In this document: piece by piece, positions 42,852 through 51,904 of the stretch
Layout of the letters: every line of letters begins with the position of its first letter
Numbering within the stretch: position 1 is the stretch's first letter
NCBI RefSeq assembly: GCF_006715165.1
Contig: NZ_VFMS01000001.1
Coordinates: forward strand, 2,728,001-2,792,000
Length of the DNA stretch: 64,000 nt
Origin: Arthrobacter sp. SLBN-122
Lineage (GTDB): Bacteria; Actinomycetota; Actinomycetes; Actinomycetales; Micrococcaceae
Reading direction: 5' to 3'
Notes under the pieces: model-generated
What the model saw: the letters and a program-made list of their open reading frames with translations, nothing else
Told to the model about the DNA's origin: nothing
Database searches by the model: none
Translations under genes and position numbers: made by a program

Positions 42852-42866
42852 TTGTTAGCGTTCACA
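42852..42866. promoter_or_regulatory. Second operator, facing araB
   Basis: TTGTTAGCGTTCACA is the exact inverted copy of the operator at 42787-42801, with centres 65 bases apart. A LacI-family regulator from the ara operon (47026-48039) is the obvious candidate to bind both, possibly with a loop. Confidence 0.7.
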
Positions 42867-42920
42867 CTTGCTGCAGCACTTAGCTTGACCCTGACCCTAC
42901 AAAACCCGGTAATGAGGCCC

Positions 42921-42941
42921 TTGCCTCCCGGATGGAGGCAA
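42921..42941 (+). promoter_or_regulatory. Hairpin that buries the araB ribosome-binding site
   Basis: TTGCCTCC (42921-42928), a five-base loop and GGAGGCAA (42934-42941) form a perfect 8-bp stem. GGAGG in the right arm is the araB Shine-Dalgarno, so it would be hidden when the stem forms. The structure is seen; a control role is inferred. Confidence 0.6.
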
Positions 42942-42945
42942 CCCC

Positions 42946-44712
42946 ATGCCAGATGCGTTGTTCACTTCCAGTTCCGAGCCCCGCCACGACCACTGCGTCA
43001 TTGGGGTGGACTACGGAACGCTCTCAGGCCGCGCCGTGGTGGTACGCGTCCGCGACGGCAAGGAGCTTGGCAGCGCCGTCCACGAGTATCCCCATGCAGT
43101 GGTGACCGGCTCCCTGCCCAAAGACGTGGCGGGCGACGACGGGGCACGGCTTCCCGGGGAATGGGCACTTCAGGTGCCCAACGACTACCGGGACGTCCTG
43201 CGCAACGCGGTCCCGGCCGCGGTGGCGGACGCTGGGATCGACCCGGCCGCCGTCGTCGGCATTGCAACCGACTTCACCGCCTGCACCATGGTGCCGGTCA
43301 AAGCTGACGGCACGCCCCTGAACGAACTGCCTGGCTATGCCAACCGCCCGCACGCCTATGTAAAGCTCTGGCGGCACCACGCCGCCCAGGGGCAGGCGGA
43401 CCGGATCAACCGGCTGGCGGCCGAACGGGGCGAAGACTGGCTTCCGCGGTACGGGGGCCTGATCTCCTCCGAGTGGGAATTCGCCAAAGGCCTGCAGCTC
43501 CTGGAAGAGGACCCGGACGCCTACGCCGAAATGGACCACTGGGTGGAGGCGGCCGACTGGATCGTCTGGCAGCTGTGCGGCCGTTACGTCCGCAACGCCT
43601 GCACGGCCGGCTACAAGGGCATCTACCAGGACGGGCGGTACCCATCGGAGGAGTTCCTGTCCGCCCTGAACCCGGACTTCAAGGACTTTGTCAGCTCCAA
43701 ACTCGAGCACACCATCGGACGGCTGGGCGACGCCGCCGGCACCCTGACGTCGGAGGCGGCGGCCTGGACCGGCCTTCCGGAGGGCATCGCCGTGGCCGTG
43801 GGAAACGTTGACGCCCACGTCACGGCACCGGCTGCGAAGGCAGTGGAGTCCGGCCAGCTGGTGGCCATCATGGGCACCTCCACCTGCCATGTCATGAACG
43901 GCACCGAACTGCATGAAGTACCGGGCATGTGCGGGGCTGTTGACGGCGGCATCGTACCCGGGCTGTGGGGTTATGAGGCAGGGCAGTCCGGCGTGGGGGA
44001 CATCTTCGGCTGGTTCACCAAGTACGGCGTCCCGCCGGAATACCATCAGGCGGCCCGGGAAGCCGGAATGGGTATCCACGAGTACCTCACCGGCCTGGCG
44101 TCGCGGCAGGCCATCGGGGAGCACGGCCTGATTGCGCTTGACTGGCACTCGGGCAACCGCTCAGTCCTGGTGGACCACGAGCTGTCCGGCATCGTGGTGG
44201 GCCAGACCCTCGCCACCAGGCCCGAGGACACCTACCGGGCCCTGCTTGAAGCCACCGCGTTCGGTACCCGCACCATTGTTGACGCATTCCGTAACGCCGG
44301 CGTTCCGGTCAAGGAATTCATCGTGGCCGGCGGCCTGCTGAAGAACAGGCTCCTGATGCAGATTTACGCTGACGCCACCGGCCTGCAGTTGTCCACCATC
44401 GGCTCTGAGCAGGGTCCGGCCCTGGGGTCGGCCATCCACGCGGCCGTTGCCGCCGGTGAATACGCGGACATCCGCGAAGCTGCTGCAGCCATGGGCGCCG
44501 AACCCGGCGAGGTCTACACCCCGATCCCGGAAAACGTTGCTGCCTACGACGAGCTGTTCCAGGAGTACAAGGCCCTGCACGACTACTTCGGCCGCGGCGG
44601 CAATGACGTGATGCACCGGCTTAAGGCCATCCAGCGCAGAGCTGCCCGGACCGTCCTTCCCGGCACCGGCGCCGGTTCTGCAGCCGAAACGGCCGTGGAG
44701 GTGTCCGCATGA
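42946..44712 (+). CDS. araB: Ribulokinase
   Basis: FGGY-family kinase that phosphorylates L-ribulose, the second step of L-arabinose use. 588 residues. The N-terminal ATPase fold begins [16 protein letters not shown] (about 18-33), the classic AraB opening. [13 protein letters not shown] is the substrate region. The C-terminal domain has [27 protein letters not shown] and [19 protein letters not shown]. The start ATG lies four bases after the hairpin that includes its Shine-Dalgarno. The stop overlaps araD by four bases (ATGA). First gene of araB-araD-araA-regulator. Confidence 0.96.
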   Translation: MPDALFTSSSEPRHDHCVIGVDYGTLSGRAVVVRVRDGKELGSAVHEYPHAVVTGSLPKDVAGDDGARLPGEWALQVPNDYRDVLRNAVPAAVADAGIDPAAVVGIATDFTACTMVPVKADGTPLNELPGYANRPHAYVKLWRHHAAQGQADRINRLAAERGEDWLPRYGGLISSEWEFAKGLQLLEEDPDAYAEMDHWVEAADWIVWQLCGRYVRNACTAGYKGIYQDGRYPSEEFLSALNPDFKDFVSSKLEHTIGRLGDAAGTLTSEAAAWTGLPEGIAVAVGNVDAHVTAPAAKAVESGQLVAIMGTSTCHVMNGTELHEVPGMCGAVDGGIVPGLWGYEAGQSGVGDIFGWFTKYGVPPEYHQAAREAGMGIHEYLTGLASRQAIGEHGLIALDWHSGNRSVLVDHELSGIVVGQTLATRPEDTYRALLEATAFGTRTIVDAFRNAGVPVKEFIVAGGLLKNRLLMQIYADATGLQLSTIGSEQGPALGSAIHAAVAAGEYADIREAAAAMGAEPGEVYTPIPENVAAYDELFQEYKALHDYFGRGGNDVMHRLKAIQRRAARTVLPGTGAGSAAETAVEVSA

Positions 44713-45425
44713 GCACCGATGCAGGAATCCTGGAGACCATTGCCCGGGTCCGCGAGGAAGTGTGTGCGCTGCATGCCGAGCTGACCCGCTACGAACTGGT
44801 GGTATGGACGGCGGGCAACGTCTCGGCCCGCGTGCCGGGCACCGACCTGATGGTCATCAAGCCTTCCGGCGTCTCCTACCAGGACCTGACTCCCGAGCAG
44901 ATGATCGTCACCGACCTCCACGGCACTCCCGTGCGGGGCACCAACGTCGGTGGCGGCGGCACTGTCGATTGGGGCAATCCGGCGCTGTCGCCGTCGTCGG
45001 ACACCGCCGCGCACGCCTACGTGTACCGCCACATGCCTGAGGTGGGCGGGGTGGTGCACACGCACTCCACCTACGCCACCGCGTGGGCTGCCCGGGGCGA
45101 GGCCATCCCGTGCGTGCTGACCATGATGGGCGATGAGTTCGGCGGCTCCATCCCCGTGGGCCCGTTCGCGCTGATCGGGGACGACTCGATCGGCCACGGC
45201 ATCGTGGAAACGCTTAAGAACTCCAATTCCCCGGCGGTCCTGATGCAGAACCACGGCCCGTTCACCATCGGCAAGGACGCCCGGTCCGCCGTGAAAGCGG
45301 CCGTGATGTGTGAGGAAGTGGCCCGCACCGTCCACATCTCACGGCAGCTCGGTGAACCGCTGCCCATCGACCAGGGCTCCATCGACTCCCTCTACGCCCG
45401 CTACCAGAACGTCTACGGCCAGTAA
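44709..45425 (+). CDS. araD: L-ribulose-5-phosphate 4-epimerase
   Basis: Class II aldolase/epimerase of 238 residues converting L-ribulose-5-phosphate to D-xylulose-5-phosphate with a divalent metal. Visible are WTAGNVSARV and KPSGVSYQDL (phosphate binding), then GGVVHTHSTYATAWAARG with the two metal His residues. The third is in MQNHGPFTIGKDA. The start overlaps araB by four bases, so translation is coupled. The order B-D-A is common in actinobacteria. Confidence 0.95.
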   Translation: MSTDAGILETIARVREEVCALHAELTRYELVVWTAGNVSARVPGTDLMVIKPSGVSYQDLTPEQMIVTDLHGTPVRGTNVGGGGTVDWGNPALSPSSDTAAHAYVYRHMPEVGGVVHTHSTYATAWAARGEAIPCVLTMMGDEFGGSIPVGPFALIGDDSIGHGIVETLKNSNSPAVLMQNHGPFTIGKDARSAVKAAVMCEEVARTVHISRQLGEPLPIDQGSIDSLYARYQNVYGQ

Positions 45426-45456
45426 CGCCGTCACCCAATAACTTCCAGGAGAATCC

Positions 45457-46977
45457 ATGAGCACCGCAGCAAACACCTCCCTCGACGGCTACGAGGTCTG
45501 GTTCCTCACCGGCAGCCAGCACCTGTACGGGGAGGAAGTCCTCAAACAGGTTGCCGCCCAGTCGCAGGAGATCGCCAACCAGCTCAACGCCAGTTCCGCC
45601 GTCCCGGTAAAGATCGTCTGGAAGCCGGTCCTCACCGATTCTGACGCCATCCGCCGCACCGCCCTTGAGGCCAACTCGGATGATTCCGTCGTCGGCGTCA
45701 CCGCCTGGATGCACACGTTCAGCCCGGCCAAGATGTGGATCCAGGGCCTGGACCTGCTGCGCAAGCCCCTGCTGCACCTGCACACCCAGGCCAACCGCGA
45801 CCTGCCGTGGGCGGACATCGACTTCGACTTCATGAACCTGAACCAGGCCGCGCACGGCGACCGCGAGTTCGGATACATCCAGTCCCGCCTGGGCATCGCC
45901 CGGAAGACCGTCGTGGGGCACGTCTCCAACCCCGAGGTGGCACGCCAGGTGGGTTCCTGGCAGCGCGCCGCCGCCGGCTGGGCCGCCGTGCGGACCCTGA
46001 AGCTGACCCGCTTCGGAGACAACATGCGCAACGTGGCCGTCACCGAAGGCGACAAGACCGAAGCGGAGCTGCGCTTCGGCGTCGCGGTCAACACCTGGTC
46101 CGTCAACGAACTCGCGGACGCCGTGCACGGCGCGGCAGAGTCCGACGTCGACGCCCTGGTGGCCGAATATGAGGACCTTTACGACGTGGTGCCGGAGCTC
46201 CGCGCAGGCGCGGACAGGCACGATTCGCTGCGGTACGGCGCCCGGATTGAACTGGGCCTGCGCAGCTTCCTGGAGGGCAACGGCTCTGCCGCGTTCACCA
46301 CCTCCTTCGAGGACCTCGGTGCCCTGCGCCAGCTTCCGGGCCTGGCGGTGCAGCGTCTCATGGCCGCCGGCTACGGGTTCGGCGCCGAAGGCGACTGGAA
46401 GACCGCCATCCTGGTCCGCGCTGCCAAGGTGATGGGCGCAGGCCTGCCCGGCGGCGCCTCCCTCATGGAGGACTACACCTACCACCTGGAACCCGGGTCC
46501 GAAAAGATCCTGGGCGCCCACATGCTGGAGGTCTGCCCCTCCCTCACGGCATCCAAGCCCCGCCTGGAAATCCACCCGCTGGGCATCGGCGGCAAGGAGG
46601 ACCCGGTCCGCCTGGTGTTCGACGCCGACGCCTCCCCGGGCGTCGTCGTCGCCCTGTCCGACATGCGGGACCGTTTCCGCCTGGTGGCCAACGCCGTGGA
46701 CGTCGTTCCCCTGGACCAGCCGCTGCCCAACCTGCCCGTTGCCCGCGCCCTCTGGGAGCCCAAGCCGGACTTCGCCACCTCCGCCGCCGCCTGGCTCACC
46801 GCCGGCGCTGCCCACCACACCGTGCTCTCCACCCAGGTGGGCATGGACGTGTTCGAGGACTTCGCGGAAATTGCCCGGACGGAGCTGCTCACGATTGACG
46901 AGGGCACCACCATCCGGCAGTTCAAGAAGGACCTGAACTGGAACGCCGCCTACTACAAACTCGCCGGCGGGATCTGA
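45457..46977 (+). CDS. araA: L-arabinose isomerase
   Basis: Converts L-arabinose to L-ribulose. 506 residues, the normal size. Marks include [17 protein letters not shown] at the N-terminus, [16 protein letters not shown], and [32 protein letters not shown]. The metal-binding core is [15 protein letters not shown] and [15 protein letters not shown] ([20 protein letters not shown]), followed by the catalytic [21 protein letters not shown] precedes ATG 45457. The gap from araD is 31 bases, so it is the same transcript. Confidence 0.97.
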   Translation: MSTAANTSLDGYEVWFLTGSQHLYGEEVLKQVAAQSQEIANQLNASSAVPVKIVWKPVLTDSDAIRRTALEANSDDSVVGVTAWMHTFSPAKMWIQGLDLLRKPLLHLHTQANRDLPWADIDFDFMNLNQAAHGDREFGYIQSRLGIARKTVVGHVSNPEVARQVGSWQRAAAGWAAVRTLKLTRFGDNMRNVAVTEGDKTEAELRFGVAVNTWSVNELADAVHGAAESDVDALVAEYEDLYDVVPELRAGADRHDSLRYGARIELGLRSFLEGNGSAAFTTSFEDLGALRQLPGLAVQRLMAAGYGFGAEGDWKTAILVRAAKVMGAGLPGGASLMEDYTYHLEPGSEKILGAHMLEVCPSLTASKPRLEIHPLGIGGKEDPVRLVFDADASPGVVVALSDMRDRFRLVANAVDVVPLDQPLPNLPVARALWEPKPDFATSAAAWLTAGAAHHTVLSTQVGMDVFEDFAEIARTELLTIDEGTTIRQFKKDLNWNAAYYKLAGGI

Positions 46978-47025
46978 CTCCGTGGCACGGCTGAGCTCCT
47001 GGCCCCCGCCAATGGCAAGAACCTC

Positions 47026-48039
47026 GTGACGCCCGGCAAGCCGGTACGGCTGCCGAGGCTTGAGGACGTGGCGGAGCTGGCCGGGGTCTCACACCAGACG
47101 GTGTCACGCGTGGTCAACAGCCACCCCAATGTGAGCGCCGGGACACGGGAAAAGGTGGAAGCGGCCATTGCCCGGCTGGGCTACCGCCGCAACACCGCCG
47201 CCCGGAGCCTGGTCACCCGGCGCTCACAGACCATCGGCGTCCTGGGCAGCGAACTTTCACAGTACGGGCCCGCCAATACGATGCTGGGAGTGGAACGCGC
47301 TGCGCGGGACGCAGGGTATTTCGTCAGCGTTGCTGCCTTGCGGGAGGTCAGCCGGGACACCATCCTGGACGCCGTCAGGCACTTCCTGGACCAGTCGGTG
47401 GACGGCATCGTGGTGATCGTTCCGCACCTTCAGACGCTGGCCGCGCTGGCCGAACTTCCCATCGGCGTGCCGGTGGTGGCCGTGGGACCGGAGGGGAATG
47501 ACGCAGTTGGCGGCGTCAGGGTGGACCAGCGCCGCGGAGCCGAACTGGCGGTGTGGCACCTGATAGGGCAGGGGCACGTCCGGATCGGTCACGTCGCGGG
47601 GCCGCAGGACTGGATTGATGCCGTGGCCCGCGCTGACGGCTGGCGGTCCACCCTGGCGTCGGCCGGGCTCGATGCGGACCTGATGATCGAGGGTGACTGG
47701 AGCGCCGGCAGCGGCTATGAAATCGGGCGGCGGATTGCGGCCACCCGCCGGGCCACCGCCATCTTTGTTGGCAACGACCAGATGGCCCTGGGGGTGCTGC
47801 GCGCCCTGACAGAGGCCGGCATCAGGGTGCCGCAGGACGTGTCCGTCGTGGGCTTCGATGACCAGCCCGAGGCCGGCTACTTCAGTCCGCCGCTGACGGT
47901 GATCCGGCAGGACTTTGAAGAACTGGGCCGGCGGTGCATGCAGATGATGCTTACCGCATTCGATGGCGCAGGCGGACCACGGACGCTGGTGGTGCAGCCG
48001 GAACTGGTCCTGCGCAGCAGCACGGCGCCGCCGGCCTGA
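47026..48039 (+). CDS. LacI-family regulator of the arabinose locus
   Basis: 337 residues. The helix-turn-helix and hinge are LEDVAELAGVSHQTVSRVVNSHPNVS (about residues 8-33), followed by YRRNTAARSLVTRRSQTIGVL. The effector domain ends with the usual DVSVVGFDDQPEAGYFSPPLTVIRQ. The start is GTG 47026, 48 bases after araA, so it appears to be the last gene of the operon. It is the natural candidate to bind the twin TGTGAACGCTAACAA sites upstream of araB and mmsE and to respond to arabinose. It differs from the Bacillus AraR (GntR/LacI chimera). Confidence 0.9.
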   Translation: MTPGKPVRLPRLEDVAELAGVSHQTVSRVVNSHPNVSAGTREKVEAAIARLGYRRNTAARSLVTRRSQTIGVLGSELSQYGPANTMLGVERAARDAGYFVSVAALREVSRDTILDAVRHFLDQSVDGIVVIVPHLQTLAALAELPIGVPVVAVGPEGNDAVGGVRVDQRRGAELAVWHLIGQGHVRIGHVAGPQDWIDAVARADGWRSTLASAGLDADLMIEGDWSAGSGYEIGRRIAATRRATAIFVGNDQMALGVLRALTEAGIRVPQDVSVVGFDDQPEAGYFSPPLTVIRQDFEELGRRCMQMMLTAFDGAGGPRTLVVQPELVLRSSTAPPA

Positions 48040-48146
48040 CGAATCCACGTGGACAACCTGCCCGGAAGTCCGGCCGCCAGCTGATTTAATCCGGGGGAGA
48101 CCGCGCCGAAACGTGGCCACAACAATCGCTGCGTAGGTTTCAGGGC

Positions 48147-48353
48147 ATGATGGCTGACCTGCTCATCCGGCTCCGCGACTGGCTGCTGGATACGTTCACG
48201 TACGATTCCGAATCGGCGGCCGCCGGCGCCATGGCTGATGCCACCCGGTGGGGCTGGCTCCCGGCTCTGAGCGGGGTGTCCGCAGGCGCGGACCAGGCCC
48301 GGTCCGAGCACGCCCGGTCAGAGCATGCTGAACAGCGGGTGGAAGCGGCATGA
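48147..48353 (+). CDS. Small hypothetical protein (68 residues)
   Basis: An open frame with ATG-ATG at 48147/48150. The N-terminus (DLLIRLRDWLLDTF) could be an amphipathic helix. The C-terminus carries a short tandem repeat, ARSEHARSEHAEQ. The ribosome-binding site is poor (CAGGG) and I recognise no family. It is kept because it fills the gap between the regulator and the DUF4193 gene with normal codon use, but it may not be real. Confidence 0.35.
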   Translation: MMADLLIRLRDWLLDTFTYDSESAAAGAMADATRWGWLPALSGVSAGADQARSEHARSEHAEQRVEAA

Positions 48354-48456
48354 TGTCTGCTTAGCCACACTATTGCGCCGGTAGCGGGAGAATGCCCTAA
48401 ACTGCTGCACTGAGGTGCCTGAAATGGCGCTGCGCAGCAACGAAAGTGAACACGTT

Positions 48457-48759
48457 ATGGCTACCGATTACGATGCTCCACGCAAGCAGGAAGAAGAGTC
48501 GCCCGCCGACTCTCTCGAGGCCCTCCAGGCGTCACGGAGCGGCAACGCGCAGACCGCTGTCATCGATGTCGAGGAGAACGACACCGCTGAGGGTATCGAC
48601 CTGCCCGGCGCGGACCTGTCCAACGAGGAACTGACGGTCATTGTGGTTCCCGAACAGTCCGATGAGTTCACCTGCTCGTCGTGCTTCCTGGTCCGCCACC
48701 GCTCACAGGTTGCCCGCGAAAAGGACGGCCTGAAGTACTGCCGCGACTGCGAAGGCTGA
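48457..48759 (+). CDS. DUF4193 zinc-ribbon protein
   Basis: About 100 residues. The sequence MATDYDAPRKQEEES, GADLSNEELTV and EFTCSSCFLVRHRSQVA ... YCRDCEG is typical of DUF4193, a small family found throughout actinobacteria. Two CxxC pairs (about residues 71-74 and 95-98) form a probable zinc ribbon, as in RNA polymerase or ribosome accessory proteins. The acidic N-terminal half is likely flexible. The frame extends upstream to 48415, but the ATG at 48457 gives the conserved start. Function unknown. Confidence 0.88.
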   Translation: MATDYDAPRKQEEESPADSLEALQASRSGNAQTAVIDVEENDTAEGIDLPGADLSNEELTVIVVPEQSDEFTCSSCFLVRHRSQVAREKDGLKYCRDCEG

Positions 48760-48920
48760 ATTTCTCCTGATCTTTTTTGCCGGCGCCGGCCACCTCCCCG
48801 AGGTGGCCGGCGCTGCTTTGTCCCCGGACGCCGTCGTTATCAAAATGCTCACTCGTTTCCCGGACCGAACACTCCTACGCTGGAAGCATCCAATGGCCTT
48901 CTTTTCCGGATGGCACCGCA

Positions 48921-49472
48921 ATGAAAAAGTTCTTTATCTGGCTCGCAGCCATCGTTATGGCTGCTGCGCTGGGAATCGTGGTTTCAGCGCCCGCCTCGGC
49001 AACAACGCCGTATTGCGGGCTCACGTGGGGTTCGCTGATGAAACAGGACACCAGCATGGGCACCGCGCCCGTCACCAACGTGCGGACGGGACAGCACTAC
49101 TGCTTCGACCGGCTGGTGGTCGACCTCGGCGGCGGCACGGCCCCCGGTTACACAGTCCGCTACGTTCCGGGCATCGTCCAGGACGGCTCCGGTTTCCCGG
49201 TGCCGGTCCGGGGCAATGCAAAGCTGCAGGTGACCATCAATGCCTCGTCCATGGACAGCAACGGCAAGTCCACCTACAATTCGGCCGACGCGGCAGAACT
49301 TGCCAACGTGGCTGGCTACCAGACATTCCGCCAGGTAGCTTCCGCCGGTGGGTTCGAGGGCTACACCAGTCTCGGCCTGGGCGTCCGTGCCCGTCTTCCG
49401 TTCCGGGTGTTCACCCTGGACGGACCGGGTTCCGGTCACCGCCTGGTGGTGGACGTGGCGCACTTCTGGTGA
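48921..49472 (+). CDS. Secreted AMIN-like domain protein
   Basis: 183 residues. The signal peptide MKKFFIWLAAIVMAAALGIVVSAPASA is followed by a cleavage site near residue 27 (ASA-TTP). The mature part is one domain with strands VRTGQHYCFDRLVVDLGG, YTVRYVPGIVQDGSG and SLGLGVRARLPFRVFTL and ending HRLVVDVAHFW. This pattern matches the AMIN-like domain of actinobacterial envelope proteins. Two Cys (CGLTW and YCFDR) may form a disulfide. It probably binds cell-wall material, but this is unproven. A strong terminator follows. Confidence 0.85.
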   Translation: MKKFFIWLAAIVMAAALGIVVSAPASATTPYCGLTWGSLMKQDTSMGTAPVTNVRTGQHYCFDRLVVDLGGGTAPGYTVRYVPGIVQDGSGFPVPVRGNAKLQVTINASSMDSNGKSTYNSADAAELANVAGYQTFRQVASAGGFEGYTSLGLGVRARLPFRVFTLDGPGSGHRLVVDVAHFW

Positions 49473-49491
49473 CAAGCCGCCGTCGTAATGC

Positions 49492-49530
49492 AAAGGTGCC
49501 GTGCCCCTGATTGGGGCACGGCACCTTTTT
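49492..49530. terminator. Strong bidirectional terminator
   Basis: AAAGGTGCCGTGCCCC (49492-49507), a five-base loop and GGGGCACGGCACCTTT (49513-49528) pair perfectly over 16 bp and end in five Ts. It serves the AMIN-like gene and, with AAA on the other side, the convergent permease gene. Confidence 0.93.
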
Positions 49531-49540
49531 GCGGTGGGAC

Positions 49541-51097
49541 CTACTCCGGGACCACCAGCGCGGGGGTGTCCTGCTTCAGGGTTTCGCCGCGGAAGAAGCC
49601 GGGGTGGGTGCGGGACATGACCAGCATGACCACGGCGCCCAGGGCCAGGATGCCGACGCCCAGGATGAACACCAGGCCCACGCCGAAGACCTCGGAACCG
49701 CTGCCGAACTCCGGTGCCAGGCTGTCAACGGCGGTTTGGGCGAACACCACGAACAGCCCCACGCCGCCCACGACAGGGCAAACCAGCCGCAGGACCAAGT
49801 GGCGCATGCTGTTGAACAGGCTGTGGCGGAAGTACCAGGTGCAGGCCAGCGCGGTGAGGCCGTAGTAGAAGCAAATCATCAGGCCCAGGGCCAGGATGGT
49901 GTCATTCAGGACGTTTTCGCTGACCACGTGCATCACTGCGTAGAACCCTGCGGACATCACACCGGCTGCGATGGTGGCGAAGCCCGGGGTGGCGAACTTC
50001 CTGCTGATGCGGCTGAACGGTTCCGGCAGGGCGCCGTAGTGCGCCATGGCCAGCAGGCTCCGGGACGGGGACATGAACGTGGACTGGAGGGAGGCCGCTG
50101 AGCTGGAGAGCACGGCGAGGGACATCAGGATGGCGAAGGGGCCCATGATGGGGGAGGCCAGGGCCGTGAAGATGTTTTCGTGGTTTTCGGCGTTGTTCAG
50201 GCCGTTGCCGGTATCCCCGACGCCGGCGAACATCATGGTGGCGATGCTGACCAGCAGGTAGATGGCCAGGACGATGACGGCGGTCAAGGTGCCGGCCACG
50301 CCGGCGGTCTTCTTGCCGTTGGCCGTTTCCTCGTTGACGGTGAGGCAGACGTCCCAGCCCCAGTACACGAAGATCGACAGGGAGATGCCCGCGGCGATCT
50401 GGCCGAATGTCTCGATTTTGGTGACGTCGAACCAGTCCCAGCTGAACGGGATTGCCGTTTCGGAGGTGGACCAGTTGGCGAAGGCCATGGCGACGAACAG
50501 GCCCAGTACCAGCAGCTGGAAGCCCACCAGGCTGTACTGAACCATCTTGGTGGTGTGCAGGCCGCGATAGCTGACCCAAACGGCCAGCGCCACGAACACG
50601 AAGCAGGTGAGGACGTTCAACGCTTTGTTGTCGGCCAGGTCCGCCAGTTCCGGGGAGCCGGTGAGCTGGGACAGGAAGAGGTAGAAGAAGTCGACGGCGA
50701 CGCCGGCCAGGTTGGAGAGCACAATGATGTTGGCGGCCAGCAGGCCCCACCCGCCCATCCAGCCGATCCAGGGCCCGAATGCTTTGGTCACCCAGGTGAA
50801 GGTTGTGCCGCTGTCCGGGGAGTCGGCGTTGAGCTCCCGATATGCGAGCGAGACCAGGATCATGGGGATGAACCCGATCAGGAAGATGACTGGCAGCTGG
50901 AGCCCGGCTTCATTGACGGTGGGTCCGAGTGCGCTGGTGAGGGTATAGGCGGGGGCGATGGTTGAAATCCCGAGGACGACGACGGCAAGAAGCCCGAGCT
51001 GCCCGCCCTTGAGTCCCTTGGCGCTGACGCCGTCCGCGGAGGGTGCGTGGGCGTGCGGCCCGGGTTTGGCGGTACTGGTGCGGATTATCTCTGTCAT
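49541..51097 (-). CDS. APC-superfamily amino acid permease
   Basis: A 518-residue membrane protein with about 12-13 hydrophobic segments. The first has the APC motif ISTIAPAYTLTSALGP (about 44-59). An intracellular loop with SLAYRELNADSPDSGTTFTWV (about 82-102) and YWGWDVCLTVNEETANGKK (about 249-267) are typical of the APC family (GabP/YjeH-like branch). The substrate cannot be read off. The upstream region has a good promoter bracketed by two matching operators, so expression is regulated, probably by its substrate. Confidence 0.88.
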   Translation of the reverse strand: MTEIIRTSTAKPGPHAHAPSADGVSAKGLKGGQLGLLAVVVLGISTIAPAYTLTSALGPTVNEAGLQLPVIFLIGFIPMILVSLAYRELNADSPDSGTTFTWVTKAFGPWIGWMGGWGLLAANIIVLSNLAGVAVDFFYLFLSQLTGSPELADLADNKALNVLTCFVFVALAVWVSYRGLHTTKMVQYSLVGFQLLVLGLFVAMAFANWSTSETAIPFSWDWFDVTKIETFGQIAAGISLSIFVYWGWDVCLTVNEETANGKKTAGVAGTLTAVIVLAIYLLVSIATMMFAGVGDTGNGLNNAENHENIFTALASPIMGPFAILMSLAVLSSSAASLQSTFMSPSRSLLAMAHYGALPEPFSRISRKFATPGFATIAAGVMSAGFYAVMHVVSENVLNDTILALGLMICFYYGLTALACTWYFRHSLFNSMRHLVLRLVCPVVGGVGLFVVFAQTAVDSLAPEFGSGSEVFGVGLVFILGVGILALGAVVMLVMSRTHPGFFRGETLKQDTPALVVPE

Positions 51098-51136
51098 GGC
51101 ACCACTTTCTGGAAGGGGATGAGACGGAAGTCACTA

Positions 51137-51209
51137 TATGAATGGCGTTCATTTAGTATGGGGGTGCGGGTCGTGTGATGCAAGACGCAATATGAATCGC
51201 GTTCGTTTA
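51137..51209 (-). promoter_or_regulatory. Permease promoter bracketed by twin operators
   Basis: On the minus strand -35 TTGCAT (51178-51183), 17 bases and -10 CATACT (51155-51160) form a promoter. TATGAATGGCGTTCATTTA (51137-51155) lies over the start of transcription and TATGAATCGCGTTCGTTTA (51191-51209) lies just upstream of -35. The two 19-base sites differ at two positions, and each contains a short ATGAA/TTCAT or similar inverted repeat. Confidence 0.72.
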
Positions 51210-51319
51210 TGACTGCCTGCCTGAAATTAGTAAGCTCACTGAGAAATTGCCGCAGGCCCTGCCGCCACGTGGCGGGCGGCTGGTAGCGTCGGCCGTATTG
51301 GACCACTTGAGGAGGATGC

Positions 51320-51799
51320 ATGAAAGCTTCACCGACACTGACCAACAACCTGCAGGCTGTCCTGGCGGACCTGATCGAACTCCACGTTCAGGGCAAGCAG
51401 GCGCACTGGAACATCGTGGGCACCAACTTCCGCGACCTTCACCTGCAGCTCGACGAAATCGTGGACGCTGCCCGCCAGTTCGCCGACGACACTGCCGAGC
51501 GCATGCGTGCCCTGCACGCGCTCCCGGACGGCCGCAGCTCCACGGTTGCCGAAACCACCAGCCTGGCCCAGTTCCCTGACGGGCTGATCAGCACCACGGA
51601 TGCCATTGAGCGGATCGTTGCCGCCATGGAGGCCGCCGTGGGCACCATGCGCAAAGTGCATGACGAGGTGGATGAGGAGGATCCCACCTCCGCCGACCTC
51701 CTCCATGAGTTCATTGCCCGGCTGGAGCAGTTTGCGTGGATGGTGCAGGCTGAGAACATGAAGCCCACCGCCAAGGTAACCGCCGCCGACTCCAAGTAG
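51320..51799 (+). CDS. dps: Dps-family DNA-protecting ferritin-like protein
   Basis: 159 residues forming a four-helix ferritin-like subunit. The ferroxidase centre shared between subunits is visible: NNLQAVLADLIELHVQGKQAHWNIVG with the Dps His, and RDLHLQLDEIVDAARQFADDTAERM with Asp and Glu ligands. The tail (NMKPTAKVTAADSK) is short with Lys residues that could contact DNA. GAGGAGG precedes ATG 51320. Dps stores iron and protects DNA in oxidative or stationary stress. A GC-rich terminator follows. Confidence 0.95.
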   Translation: MKASPTLTNNLQAVLADLIELHVQGKQAHWNIVGTNFRDLHLQLDEIVDAARQFADDTAERMRALHALPDGRSSTVAETTSLAQFPDGLISTTDAIERIVAAMEAAVGTMRKVHDEVDEEDPTSADLLHEFIARLEQFAWMVQAENMKPTAKVTAADSK

Positions 51800-51833
51800 C
51801 GGGATCAGCGGGCAGCCGGCTGCCATTTCAAAG

Positions 51834-51875
51834 GGCGCCCGGCGCCGGGGTATTCCCTCGGCGCCGGGCGCCTTT
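51834..51875 (+). terminator. Terminator after dps
   Basis: GGCGCCCGGCGCCG (51834-51847) pairs with CGGCGCCGGGCGCC (51859-51872), a perfect 14-bp stem followed by TTT. It lies between convergent genes and may serve both. Confidence 0.85.
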
Positions 51876-51904
51876 GTGCAGCCGACACGGCACACCCTCG
51901 GCTG

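Noticed and set aside
42680..42865. N-terminal extension of the sugar-binding protein
   Set aside because: It would translate through the promoter and operator and destroy the lipoprotein signal; ATG 42679 has AGGAGAT.
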